Shown here: positions 42,374 to 51,272 of the stretch, one piece after another
Layout: the number at the start of each line of letters is the position of its first letter
Numbering within the stretch: position 1 is the stretch's first letter
NCBI RefSeq assembly: GCF_014696925.1
Contig: NZ_JACJQY010000010.1
Coordinates: 84,369-148,368 of the forward strand
Origin: Phormidium tenue FACHB-1050
GTDB taxonomy: Bacteria; Cyanobacteriota; Cyanobacteriia; Pseudanabaenales; Pseudanabaenaceae
DNA length: 64,000 nucleotides
Direction: 5' to 3'
Position numbers and translations under genes: made by a program
Notes under the pieces: generated by a model
Seen by the model: the letters and a program-made list of their open reading frames with translations, nothing else
Told to the model about the DNA's origin: nothing
Database searches by the model: none

Positions 42374-43455
42374 CGGCGTGGTAAAGGAGGAAACTGAGGA
42401 AGTTGTACAGCAGCCAGAGAAGTCACTGCTTTACGTGGATTAGCATTAGCGATCGCTAGCTGAGTATCTTCTTCTCTTCCTTCGTTAACAGGACTATTTG
42501 CATTGCCATACAGAGCCTGCATAAACTTGGGCATAGCAACAGTAGAAGCCATTGTTGAGTTGGTTACAGCAGAGCTTGAAGAAATTAGAGAACTAGCTGA
42601 TTCGTCGGTGGTCGTATTTTGACCTATAGCAGCGATCGCCTGTTGATCGGGCTGTTTCTCAATGCGCCAATTAACTATAGATTGTTCCTTTGACTCCGCA
42701 ACTACCTGTAATGCTGATAAGTTAGGGGCGATCGGCGAACCTTGCGAAGCTTTATGTGGTCTCACAATCAAAGGCGAAATTGCTTGCGTCTTAGCAGGTA
42801 TGGATAACTGGACAGGTTCCTCGAATTCAAGCGATTGTGATTCTGAAATAAATGGCTTCAGTTCTTGAGGTGACTCTAGTTCAATTGGTTGAGGTGCAGG
42901 TACGATTTTGACTACATTCTGCATGGGAGAATCATGGCTCGCCTCAACGGGAGTAATCTTTTCGTCAGCAAGTTTGGCGATCGACCAAGACTCTAAAGCC
43001 GAAAGTGCCATGTCATTAAGAGCCATGTCATTAGGTGCAGGTGTCGAGGTGTCGAGACAGCGTTCGAGGGCTGCTTTGAGTTGTGAGGTGTGATGTTGTT
43101 GACGCTTGAGGCGATCGCGCAATTCATCACAATTAGTATGCACATCTTGCAACTCGTTTTCCAGTTGGTCGATACGTGATTGCAGGGTTTGGGTGAGGGT
43201 TTCCTGTCTTTGGATGACTAACTGCGACAGTTGCAGTTGCTCCTGGGCTTGACGCAACAAAATTTGCGCTTGCTGACTACGCTCATTGCAAAACTGTAGC
43301 TCTTGCTCTAAGACTTGTCTTGGCAAGGCGTTAAACAGAGTGGTTGGCTCACCGATTACATTCGGAGATACACTCTGAAGCGGGGCTTGCGGCTCTGGCA
43401 TTGATGGACTAATGCTCTCTTGTGATGATGAATCGCCAAATCCTGCCTGACTCAT
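42370..43455 (-). CDS. Coiled-coil protein upstream of ruvA
   Basis: 361 residues, no membrane segment. A strong coiled coil runs ~48-130 (LEQELQFCNERSQQAQILLRQAQEQLQLSQ ... LQSRIDQLENELQDVHTNCDELRDRLKRQ); the rest is low-complexity and Ser/Pro/Gln rich, ending in LAAVQLPQFPPLPRR. It overlaps ruvA by 4 bp. No known family; similar genes precede ruvA in some cyanobacteria to my recollection. A DNA-repair or cell-organisation link is speculative. Confidence 0.7.
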   Translation of the reverse strand: MSQAGFGDSSSQESISPSMPEPQAPLQSVSPNVIGEPTTLFNALPRQVLEQELQFCNERSQQAQILLRQAQEQLQLSQLVIQRQETLTQTLQSRIDQLENELQDVHTNCDELRDRLKRQQHHTSQLKAALERCLDTSTPAPNDMALNDMALSALESWSIAKLADEKITPVEASHDSPMQNVVKIVPAPQPIELESPQELKPFISESQSLEFEEPVQLSIPAKTQAISPLIVRPHKASQGSPIAPNLSALQVVAESKEQSIVNWRIEKQPDQQAIAAIGQNTTTDESASSLISSSSAVTNSTMASTVAMPKFMQALYGNANSPVNEGREEDTQLAIANANPRKAVTSLAAVQLPQFPPLPRR

Positions 43456-43924
43456 GACTTACCCTTCACACCAAGAATTTTACCTAGTGTCAAATCTTAG
43501 CTCAAAAATTTGTTTTTTGTATCATTAATTTTCATGAATTGAAAAATATTCATAACAATTACGACAATACTGATCAAAACTGATCCCAAAAGAGACATTT
43601 TCTGCCATTTGCCTCGTGCGAAGCACGAGGCAGACGGCTATATATAGCAAGCCGTCGATTGTGTTAGGACAAAAGCAAAACCCAAGAAGAGAATGGCGGC
43701 GCTTCGCGCCGCCATTCTCTTCTTGGGTTTTGCTTGGCGACAGCTATAGAACTCACGTTAAATAAAGAGTTGACATAGAGATTTAGAATTAGGTTAAGCA
43801 GCTAAGTGCAATTAAATATAAAAGCTAAATCTTGTGGCACGAGCTAAATCCTGCGCTACAGGATTTAGCTCGTGATTTTTAGAGTGCAGTTTGCCAACCA
43901 TTAATCCCAATTTGAGGGGAACCT
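43456..43924. other. Intergenic region upstream of nadK
   Basis: 469 bp. It holds a short palindrome at 43613-43635 (ctgcctcgtgc-type arms), the MITE-like element at 43643-43748, and a palindrome cacgagctaaatcctg-cgcta-caggatttagctcgtg at about 43838-43873. No ORF or RNA gene was recognised. Confidence 0.6.
43643..43748. mobile_element. MITE-like element with 55-bp perfect palindrome, copy 1
   Basis: tatagc at 43643 and gctata at 43743 bound the element. The inner palindrome (43677-43731, core ggcggcgcttcgcgccgcc, arms starting aaaacccaagaagagaat) is identical over 55 bp to that at 46440-46494. Flanks (cgattgtgttag, cttggcgacagctata) also match copy 2. Confidence 0.8.
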
Positions 43925-44854
43925 GTGAAGATTAGTAAAGCAATCATTGCCTATAAGGCGGGTAGTCAAATTGGCAAACTGTGGGCTGAGCGATGTAGCA
44001 GTGAGTTAGAAAATCTTGGGGTCAAGGTATTAATTGGTCCAACAGGCGCAACTGATAATCCCTATCCTGTATTCCTCGAATCGATGCACCAAGATATTGA
44101 TCTTGCGATTGTCTTGGGTGGAGATGGTGCAACTTTAGGTGCAGCTAGATATTTGGCAAGACTTGAGGTTCCGATTTTAGCGATTAATGTTGGGGGACAT
44201 TTGGGATTTCTCACACACTCGATTGAGGAATGTGAAAATACTGTCGAAATCTGGCAACGGCTTTTGTCTGATCGCTTTGCGATCGAGCGACGAATGATGT
44301 TAGAGGCAAAAGTGGTAACTGTGGATGAGGGCTTAGGCACTCGCTTAGGTCAGCCCTGTGGTCCCTTTTTATGTCTCAATGAGATGTGCGTGAAGCCAGC
44401 TTCGCCCGATCGCATGGTCACGGCTTCTTTGGAACTAGAAATCGATGGTGAGGTGGTCGATCAATATCATGGTGATGGTTTAATTGTGGCGACTCCCACT
44501 GGTTCAACTTCTTATACTGTGGCAGCAAATGGTCCCATTGTGCATTCAGGAATGCACGCGATCGCGATTACACCGATTTGTCCTCTGAGCTTATCAAGTC
44601 GGGCGATCGTGATTCCGCCCAAATTAACCGTAAGCATTTGGCCGCTTTCTACCGATGACTTTAGTTTAAAGCTATGGACTGATGGCGTAATTGCCACGTC
44701 AATTTTCCCTGGACAGAGAGTAGATATCCAGATGTCAGAGTGTCAAGCGCAGTTTATTGTCTTACGAGAAGAATATTCCTACTATCAAGCTTTACGGCAA
44801 AAGTTGCTGTGGGCAGGTGCAAGGGTGCGTTATCCCAATCAATATAGAAATTAA
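43925..44854 (+). CDS. nadK: NAD kinase
   Basis: 309 residues from a GTG start with a strong gaggggaa ribosome-binding site. Family motifs: LGGDGATLGAARYL (GGDG), NVGGHLGFLT, LNEMCVKP, DGLIVATPTGSTSYTVAANGPIVH, ITPICPLSLSSRAIVIP. It phosphorylates NAD+ to NADP+. Cyanobacteria carry two NAD kinases; which type this is was not determined. Followed by two palindromic hairpins (44856-44876, 44883-44909). Confidence 0.94.
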   Translation: MKISKAIIAYKAGSQIGKLWAERCSSELENLGVKVLIGPTGATDNPYPVFLESMHQDIDLAIVLGGDGATLGAARYLARLEVPILAINVGGHLGFLTHSIEECENTVEIWQRLLSDRFAIERRMMLEAKVVTVDEGLGTRLGQPCGPFLCLNEMCVKPASPDRMVTASLELEIDGEVVDQYHGDGLIVATPTGSTSYTVAANGPIVHSGMHAIAITPICPLSLSSRAIVIPPKLTVSIWPLSTDDFSLKLWTDGVIATSIFPGQRVDIQMSECQAQFIVLREEYSYYQALRQKLLWAGARVRYPNQYRN

Positions 44855-44855
44855 A

Positions 44856-44909
44856 AGAGGGCGCTTAGCGCCCTCTTCTGGTAAAAAGGGTTACGAAGCA
44901 ACCCTTTTT
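44856..44909. terminator. Tandem hairpins after nadK
   Basis: agagggcgc-tta-gcgccctct (44856-44876) directly follows the stop. aaaaagggtt-acgaagca-accctttttt (44883-44909) has a T-run. A terminator for nadK and, on the other strand, for the DUF3177 gene. Confidence 0.75.
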
Positions 44910-44942
44910 TAATGGTTTGAATTGAAGCGCAAAGCGCTGTAA

Positions 44943-45533
44943 TTAGTCACGAAATGCAATTCGACCTGTTTTCGGTAGGCTAAAAGCAAGAAATACAAAT
45001 AAATACAAGATATAAACAATTCCCCCAACCGCACCCGCAAACGCCAAGTTTTCAACAGGTACACCATTATGAAATGTGGTGCTAAAGCTTAGCGGTGGCT
45101 CAAACCAAATTTTGCAAATATCGCTTAATTGCTCAGTATTCATAAATGCACAATTAGCGAATAGTAGCCGAAATACGGCACTTAGAGAGCAGTAAACCGT
45201 TGTCGCCCAGCGCCATCCTAAATAAATGGGGGTAAGACTTTTACGGGAAGCTTCAATATCTTCATTGAGATCTTGCCAAAACCAAAGCGCGAGAACGATT
45301 AAAATCGCAGCCAAAATTCCTGATATATAGGATATGCCTAAACTACCGATCGCTAAGTAAATCGTAATTAGTACTAAGCTCGCAACACGCCAATATAAAA
45401 GTAGCGATCGCTTGATTGCTTCACTATCACTTCGTAAAGCCCAGACTAATAAACCGAAGGGGATAAAAACAAGAAATAGCAGAGCTAATCGATAGTCTAG
45501 CCATACAAGTTGACGAATAAGGGTTGCATCCAT
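44943..45533 (-). CDS. DUF3177 membrane protein
   Basis: 196 residues with about five membrane helices (LALLFLVFIPFGLLVWAL, SLVLITIYLAIGSLGISYI, ILAAILIVLALWFW, IVYILYLFVFLAFSLP) and a conserved cyanobacterial start (IRQLVWLDYRLA) matching DUF3177. Restricted mainly to oxygenic phototrophs; function unknown. Confidence 0.82.
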   Translation of the reverse strand: MDATLIRQLVWLDYRLALLFLVFIPFGLLVWALRSDSEAIKRSLLLYWRVASLVLITIYLAIGSLGISYISGILAAILIVLALWFWQDLNEDIEASRKSLTPIYLGWRWATTVYCSLSAVFRLLFANCAFMNTEQLSDICKIWFEPPLSFSTTFHNGVPVENLAFAGAVGGIVYILYLFVFLAFSLPKTGRIAFRD

Positions 45534-45846
45534 AAAGACAAAAAATTCTGACCAGATCTTCCAGTTTATGTTACTATACTAACTTGCAATAAATAAGCTT
45601 ACGTGAGTAGCTATATTTTTTCAAAAACTCTATAAAAACAGCAAAAAAATAGCGAGATCCAAACTTGTTAGTTTAAATCTCGCTGCAAATGGGCTTAACG
45701 AAACATCTATGTTGCTGTTTTTAGATTCTCAAATAAGGATAATTTTCACATCAGCTAAATAGCTTAAACACAAAACAAAGGGAACGCGAAGCGTTGCCTT
45801 TGTTCTTACAGCATAAAGCGCTAAAGATTGTGCAAAGCAACAATCT
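45534..45846. other. Intergenic region, 313 bp
   Basis: It contains a hairpin agcgagat...atctcgct (45649-45682), a palindrome acaaagg-aacgcgaagcgtt-cctttgt (about 45774-45804, near-perfect) and a perfect palindrome at 45812-45859 (cataaagcgctaaagattg and complement) that runs over the next gene's stop. No ORF was recognised. Confidence 0.6.
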
Positions 45847-46287
45847 TTAGCGCTTTATGGTTTTAAACCATTCGCCGCCATGAAATCGCCAACGTGGAAA
45901 GATGACTCGCATGAGCGTTTGTGAGGCTGTAAATACAGCTAGCCAAATACAGGAATAGTGGAGTAAAAACTTGTCTATGGGAATATCGGTACTCAACCAA
46001 CCAATTTTCAAGATATTACTAATCAAAAACTTGAAGGGAACATAAAAGAAAAAGGCTTCCCAAATCCCTGCGGCTAATTGTAATATTGCTGACCAATCAT
46101 GATCCCAACGAAGGGTTTGCAACTGGTTGTAAACAATATCCCACATACATCCTAAAACGGTGATCGCGAGGAGGACTTGAAAATAGAGCGAATCACCATT
46201 GAGGCTGAAGGGAATGGTGACCAGTACTCCCAATGTTCCTAAAAGTAAGATCCGAGTTTGCCATCTTCCGATTAATGTAGGAGTCAT
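45847..46287 (-). CDS. Hypothetical membrane protein, 146 aa
   Basis: Start taken at the Met of MTPTLIGRWQ (46287), because the 12 codons before it belong to a perfect palindrome (46296-46350). Four hydrophobic segments (RILLLGTLGVLVTIPF, VLLAITVLGCMWDIVY, IWEAFFFYVPFKFL, LHYSCIWLAVFTAS) with conserved WDHDW between the second and third. Typical of a cyanobacterial conserved membrane protein of unknown function. Confidence 0.65.
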   Translation of the reverse strand: MTPTLIGRWQTRILLLGTLGVLVTIPFSLNGDSLYFQVLLAITVLGCMWDIVYNQLQTLRWDHDWSAILQLAAGIWEAFFFYVPFKFLISNILKIGWLSTDIPIDKFLLHYSCIWLAVFTASQTLMRVIFPRWRFHGGEWFKTIKR

Positions 46288-46295
46288 ATCTTGTT

Positions 46296-46350
46296 TTAAA
46301 TAGTTGATGAGATTGCGTCCCAAAGGGACGCAATCTCATCAACTATTTAA
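46296..46350. repeat. 55-bp perfect palindrome
   Basis: ttaaatagttgatgagattg and complement around gcgtcccaaagggacgc. It lies 8 bp upstream of the membrane-protein start, so it is in that gene's 5' region. Confidence 0.75.
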
Positions 46351-46361
46351 TCTCATAAATT

Positions 46362-46583
46362 GGAGATTTTTTTGTTTTTTGTAGGCGTGTCCCCAAGGGT
46401 CGCTCTTATAGCTGCGGCCGATTGTGTTAGTACAAAAGAAAAACCCAAGAAGAGAATGGCGGCGCTTCGCGCCGCCATTCTCTTCTTGGGTTTTATGTCC
46501 TCATACACTTGGCGACAGCTATACAAAAAAACTTTTGGAGATTTTTTTGTTTTTTGTAGGAGCGTCTCCAAGGGTCACTCTTA
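46362..46583. repeat. 47-bp direct repeats flanking a MITE-like element
   Basis: 46362-46408 and 46537-46583 both read ggagatttttttgttttttg, then a variable tag and aagggtc-ctctta (43 of 47 identical by eye). The element at 46407-46523 sits between them. Confidence 0.8.
46407..46523. mobile_element. MITE-like element with 55-bp perfect palindrome, copy 2
   Basis: 117 bp bounded by tatagctg-cggcc and ggcga-cagctata. The palindrome 46440-46494 is identical to copy 1 at 43677-43731. A lone right-end sequence, gaggattgctatata, lies just beyond at about 46593-46607. Confidence 0.8.
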
Positions 46584-46643
46584 CTAAAAACTTGAGGATT
46601 GCTATATATTTGAGATTAAACAGCTTTGGCTTTGTACGTAATT

Positions 46644-47132
46644 ATGTCGGAACTAACTTTGACTTGGGTAGAAGCAGGGATTACCAAAAGTTATAGGATT
46701 AGTCTGACAATGACTCGAATAGGGCGAGATCCTGCTCGATGCGATTTAGTTTTAACGCATCCCACAGTCTCAGGTTTACATGTGGTGATTTATTTCGATC
46801 CCCAAAAACATAGCTTTTGGATGAGAAATATGCGCGAATCTAATCCTCCTATAGTTGATGGTCAACGTTTATTGAGTGGGGAAGTTGAAGTAAAAACTAA
46901 TAGTGCGATCGCTTTAGGTCAACAAATATTACAAGTCACTAATATTGAAATTGATCTACCAAGTCAAGCACCTATTTCTAGCAATCCTGATCATGTATAT
47001 GGATTGCAATGCCCCAATTTAAAATGTGCCAAGATTTCGCCCTATGAGCGAATTACCTTAGTATGTCCTTGGTGTGGCACTTCACTAGCGGGAGCAGCTA
47101 GCAGTATTTTACCGTCTCAATCTGTCTTATAA
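46644..47132 (+). CDS. FHA-domain protein with C-terminal zinc ribbon
   Basis: 162 residues from MSELTLTWVEAG (a TTG 18 bp upstream is less likely). FHA domain with RIGRDPARCDLVLTHPTVSGLHVVIYF (phosphothreonine-binding R, S, H) and IALGQQILQV. A C-terminal four-Cys ribbon (CPNLKC ... CPWCG). Binds phosphothreonine partners, probably of a Hanks-type kinase. 13 bp before the FHA-flavoprotein gene, so an operon. Confidence 0.85.
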   Translation: MSELTLTWVEAGITKSYRISLTMTRIGRDPARCDLVLTHPTVSGLHVVIYFDPQKHSFWMRNMRESNPPIVDGQRLLSGEVEVKTNSAIALGQQILQVTNIEIDLPSQAPISSNPDHVYGLQCPNLKCAKISPYERITLVCPWCGTSLAGAASSILPSQSVL

Positions 47133-47145
47133 AGATTTGAAACCT

Positions 47146-49152
47146 ATGCAGATTTCTGTTCAATTAAGTTGGTTAGAAATAATAACCAATCAGCCGCAAT
47201 CTTTGCATCTGAATTTACCGATCGCCATTGGTAAAGATGTAAATTCATTGCCAGATAATCTAGATGGAAATCAAGTCGCACAGGTAATATTGGGCGATCG
47301 CTCAGTGTCTCGATACCATGCGTTGCTAATTTTTGAGCAAGGAAATGTAGTGGTCATCGATCAAAATAGTACTAATGGAATCTTAGTTAATGGCGCATTG
47401 GTTGGTCGAGGAATGGAACTTCGCAAGGTGCTTGCCACTGGCGATCGCCTGACGATTGGACGATATGAAATAATGCTCGCCTTTGATGTGCCTGCTATAA
47501 GTCAATCAAATACTACAGGATCGCCAAATAACACTGTTAAATCATCATCTGCAAATCCCACGATTTTATTTAATCCTGAAACAGGTTTACCCCAAGCGAA
47601 TGTCACTCAGCCAAGTTTAGCTAGTTCTTCTAATTTCCCTCCAGACTTCTTTCAATTGCCAGTCGTGGAAGTGCAGTCGCTACATCGGACAGGGCTGCCT
47701 GTGCATGAAACGACTTACGGAGCGATCGGGGGAGGTTTGGGAAGTTATATTTGGGCGGATTATCTACGGATTTTTGGGGTAGCTGCTGATCAAATTGTGG
47801 CGTTAGGCTTGGAGCCTCAACCCTATGCTAGGTATAAACGACTCTGTCTCAATTCACAGATTCCTCTATATGAGAGGTTGCGATCTAATTCTGATTCTTG
47901 TCCAGATAATATTTGGGGATTTCCTAGTTATGCATGGCGTGAGGCTTGGCATGATTTTACTCACGGCAATATTAATCAGGCTTGCCAATACCTTTGGCAG
48001 GTATTTGCGGAACCTGATTTAGCGGAAACCTATACACCAAGATCTGGCAATGTCTTCGATTCGATTGATCGCGAGGTTCGTCGGATTGGTTGGGACAAGA
48101 TTTATCGTTATGGGCGGGTGCGATCGCTACGGAAAACCAATGATGGACGCTATGCGATCGCCTATTCACTTGGGCAGGGTCGTCATGCTTTTTTAGTTGC
48201 CAAGTATCTACATTTAGCGATGGGTTATGCTGCCATTCAGTTTTTGCCAGATTTACAAGCCTATCGTAGCCAGACAGAAGACTTTCGTGCCGTGGTCAAT
48301 GGCTATGAGGAGCATGAACATATTTATCAACATTTAGAAAGTCATGGCGGGACTGTATTAATCCGTGGACGCGGAATCGTTGCCTCGCGAATCGTGCAGC
48401 GTATTCATGAAGTGCGTCAGCGATCGCCACAGCAAAAAATCAATCTCTTGCACCTGATGCGATCGCCGAAATCTCAAGGCAATAGTTATGGTCGCGCTCA
48501 ACGTTCTGTCGAAAACCATTACGAATTTCAGCCATTTAACTGGCCCAAGGCTTGTTGGGGTGGAGATTTACGCGCTGTTCTTGAAGAGGCTGATCCGCTG
48601 ACTCGACAAACTCTGCTCAAGGATTGGGGCGGTACAACTACAGCCGATCGTCATGACTGGAAAAAGATTGTGCAAACTGGCTTGAATGAAGGCTGGTATC
48701 AAATTACCTTTGGGGCAGTCGAAAAGGTGGAACAACTCCCAGATCGGCGCACTGCTACCTATATCCGTCCGCACCAAATGGAAGGAATCTTGCAGTTAAC
48801 CGCCGACTTTATTATTGATGCCACAGGTTTAGATGCGAAGGTACAAACTAATCCAATTTATGCCGATTTGCTTGATTGCTATCAGATACCGATCAATGCT
48901 TTGGGTAGATTAAATGTGACCAATGACTTTGAGATAGCTGAGCTTCGTAATGATATTGGTAGAGTCTATGCATCGGGAGCAGCAACTTTAGGGAATTCCT
49001 ATGCCGCAGTTGATAGTTTTTTAGGTTTACAATTTGCGGCGTTGCGATCGGTTGATAGTTTAGTTGCGGCTCGCGCTCCCCATTTGCATAATCTCAATGG
49101 CTGGCGATCGCTTTCGCAATGGGTGAAATGGGTGAAGAATCAGTCACCTTAA
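47146..49152 (+). CDS. FHA domain fused to a flavoprotein/oxidoreductase-like module
   Basis: 668 residues from MQISVQLSWLE (the TTG at 47137 is the only earlier start). FHA domain ~1-115 (VILGDRSVSRYHALLIF, NSTNGILVNG), a Ser/Thr/Asn linker to ~175, then a ~490-residue region with a dinucleotide-binding start (YGAIGGGLGSYIWADYLRIFG), a second site (HGGTVLIRGRGIVASRIVQRIHEV) and IIDATGLDAKV, typical of FAD/NAD(P)-dependent monooxygenase-like proteins. The combination suggests a redox enzyme recruited to phosphorylated partners. Substrate unknown. Confidence 0.8.
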   Translation: MQISVQLSWLEIITNQPQSLHLNLPIAIGKDVNSLPDNLDGNQVAQVILGDRSVSRYHALLIFEQGNVVVIDQNSTNGILVNGALVGRGMELRKVLATGDRLTIGRYEIMLAFDVPAISQSNTTGSPNNTVKSSSANPTILFNPETGLPQANVTQPSLASSSNFPPDFFQLPVVEVQSLHRTGLPVHETTYGAIGGGLGSYIWADYLRIFGVAADQIVALGLEPQPYARYKRLCLNSQIPLYERLRSNSDSCPDNIWGFPSYAWREAWHDFTHGNINQACQYLWQVFAEPDLAETYTPRSGNVFDSIDREVRRIGWDKIYRYGRVRSLRKTNDGRYAIAYSLGQGRHAFLVAKYLHLAMGYAAIQFLPDLQAYRSQTEDFRAVVNGYEEHEHIYQHLESHGGTVLIRGRGIVASRIVQRIHEVRQRSPQQKINLLHLMRSPKSQGNSYGRAQRSVENHYEFQPFNWPKACWGGDLRAVLEEADPLTRQTLLKDWGGTTTADRHDWKKIVQTGLNEGWYQITFGAVEKVEQLPDRRTATYIRPHQMEGILQLTADFIIDATGLDAKVQTNPIYADLLDCYQIPINALGRLNVTNDFEIAELRNDIGRVYASGAATLGNSYAAVDSFLGLQFAALRSVDSLVAARAPHLHNLNGWRSLSQWVKWVKNQSP

Positions 49153-49434
49153 GAAAGCATGGGCGCACTAAAACAGGTATGAATACTGTTGAATTCTAGT
49201 ATCAGCCAGCCAAAATGCGCCAACCCTATAATACCGATTTATCCAATGAAGAGTGGGAAATAATTGCGCCAATGCTGCCAAAACCATCAAAATTGGGGAG
49301 ACCACCAAAAACAAATTTTCGGGAAGTGGTGAATGGGATTTTCTACATAGCTTTGATCCGCAAAATGCTTAAAAATCTTACTGCTGTCAATTCTTAAATG
49401 CTTTCTAAACCCTTAAAAGATTACGTACGGTGAC
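49153..49434 (+). mobile_element. Internally deleted IS5/IS4-like insertion sequence
   Basis: It holds a 60-codon frame (49215-49397). The first ~42 residues (YNTDLSNEEWEIIAPMLPKP, GRPPKTNFREVVNGIFYI) are the N-terminus of IS5-type transposases. The last ~15 (ALIRKMLKNLTAVNS) look like the extreme C-terminus (..IAMIRIMLRRL). The catalytic core is missing. Inverted agaaagcat (49152-49160) and atgctttct (49398-49406) flank the frame, and gtcacc / ggtgac lie further out. It touches the stop of the FHA-flavoprotein gene. Confidence 0.75.
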
Positions 49435-49443
49435 AGATATAAA

Positions 49444-51240
49444 TTAAAAACCTGTAATCAATAAATTTCTGGCAGCACTAGCCTCAACAGGCTTAGAGAA
49501 TAAATATCCTTGGCAAAACTCACACTTTAATTCGCGGATTTGATCGAGCTGATCTTGAGTTTCTACTCCTTCGGCGATCGTAAACATGTCCAAACTCTTA
49601 GCCAGTGCAATAATCGCCCTAATGATCTCCGTGTTTTTGCCATTTTTGCCAATTCTCATCACAAAGGAGCGATCGATTTTGAGATGATCAATGGGGAGTC
49701 GATGCAGATAACTCAACGAAGAATAACCCGTCCCAAAATCATCAATGCTTAATTGAATGTGCCGATCGCGTAGTTGCGAGATAATTTTGCCAGCAAATTC
49801 AGCATTTTCCATAATGTCACTTTCGGTGATTTCTAACCTTAGAGAACTTCCCGTAATTCCTGTTTCTCGGAGAACGTGATCAATCTGCTTTAGCAAATCA
49901 AAACTCATAAAATGCTTCACAGAAAGATTGACATTCATCGTTAAGGAAGCATCAGCAAGCCCTTCATCCCGCCAACTCCGCAACTGCTGACAAGCCTGTT
50001 GTAAGACAAATAAGTCGATCGCCATTACTAGCCCCGTCTCTTCAGCGATCGGAATAAACTTACTGGGATCAACTAGTCCTTTCTCTGGATGATTCCAACG
50101 TACTAGCGCTTCAAAAGAATCAATTTGGTTATTGTCTAACCTAATGATCGGCTGATAATAAGCTATTAATTCATGACGCTCTAAGGCATGTCTGAGATCG
50201 GACTCTAACTGAAAGTTATGCAGTGCGCGGCTATGCATAGTTTGCTCAAACATTTGATAGCAAGCTTTGCCATTTGCCTTAGCCCGATACATAGCCGTGT
50301 CAGCATCACGCAAAATATGTTCGGGTTGTTTATAAATATCACTACCCATAGCAATGCCAATACTGACATTCGTAAATACTTGATAGTCTCCAATTTGAAA
50401 GGGTGCTGCTAGTTCAAGGAGGATGCCATTGGCAACTTTGATCGTATCAGAGGGTTTTTCGATATCTTGTAATAAGATCGCAAACTCATCTCCTCCCAGA
50501 CGACAAAGCATTGTGCCTGGACGTAAACAAAGTTCAATTCTTCGGGCGATCGACACTAATAGCTGATCACCCACTAAGTGCCCTAAAGAGTCGTTAACCG
50601 CTTGAAAGCGATCGCAGTCTAAGAACAAAACTGCAAAATGATAACCTGACTGTTGGTGGACTTGTTGAAGTAACTGCTCCAATCGCTTCATAAACCAAGT
50701 TCGATTGGGCAATCCCGTAAGTACATCATGCAAGGCTAGATGTAACAATCGCTCTTGGACTTGCAAGCGCTCCGCAATTTCCTGTTCTAATTGGGCTGTT
50801 CGCTGACGCACCCGTTGCTCGAGTTCAGCATTTAGCTGACTAATTTCTTTTTGAGCAAATCTTAAGCTTAAATGGGTTTGAATGCGGGCGAGGACTTCTT
50901 CTAGCTGAAATGGTTTGGTGATATAGTCTACGCCCCCAACGCTAAAAGCTTTGACTTTGTCTAATACTTCATCTAAGGCACTTAAGAAAATTACAGGAAT
51001 ATCGCAAGTTTGATCGTTAGCTTTTAGTCGCTGGCAAACTTCATAGCCATCGATATTCGGCATCATAATATCTAGCAAAATTAGATCAGGCTTAGCAGCT
51101 TCAGCCACAGTTAGCGCCATTAAACCTTCAGTAACGCTACGAACTTTATAGCCTTGCTCTGCCAAAGTGGTCGATAAAAAGCGCAAGTTATTCGGCATGT
51201 CATCGACTATTAATATATCGCCACTATAATTTCTAGTCAT
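49444..51240 (-). CDS. Response regulator with GGDEF and EAL domains
   Basis: 598 residues: receiver ~8-125 (phosphoacceptor D57 in LILLDIMMPNIDGY), coiled coil ~135-165, GGDEF ~170-330 with intact CRLGGDEFAILL, EAL ~345-590 with SFEALVRW, DDFGTGYSSLSYL and a C-terminal EGVETQDQL. Both active sites look intact, so it could make or degrade cyclic di-GMP. 32 bp downstream of the hybrid kinase gene, which is the likely phosphodonor. Confidence 0.94.
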   Translation of the reverse strand: MTRNYSGDILIVDDMPNNLRFLSTTLAEQGYKVRSVTEGLMALTVAEAAKPDLILLDIMMPNIDGYEVCQRLKANDQTCDIPVIFLSALDEVLDKVKAFSVGGVDYITKPFQLEEVLARIQTHLSLRFAQKEISQLNAELEQRVRQRTAQLEQEIAERLQVQERLLHLALHDVLTGLPNRTWFMKRLEQLLQQVHQQSGYHFAVLFLDCDRFQAVNDSLGHLVGDQLLVSIARRIELCLRPGTMLCRLGGDEFAILLQDIEKPSDTIKVANGILLELAAPFQIGDYQVFTNVSIGIAMGSDIYKQPEHILRDADTAMYRAKANGKACYQMFEQTMHSRALHNFQLESDLRHALERHELIAYYQPIIRLDNNQIDSFEALVRWNHPEKGLVDPSKFIPIAEETGLVMAIDLFVLQQACQQLRSWRDEGLADASLTMNVNLSVKHFMSFDLLKQIDHVLRETGITGSSLRLEITESDIMENAEFAGKIISQLRDRHIQLSIDDFGTGYSSLSYLHRLPIDHLKIDRSFVMRIGKNGKNTEIIRAIIALAKSLDMFTIAEGVETQDQLDQIRELKCEFCQGYLFSKPVEASAARNLLITGF

Positions 51241-51272
51241 TATTTAGCCGCATCCATAGGGCGATCGTTTAA

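Noticed and set aside
46360..46587. ORF of 75 residues reading through the direct repeats
   Set aside because: It lies entirely in repeat and palindrome sequence, with mirror ORFs on the other strand. Such frames arise from palindromes.
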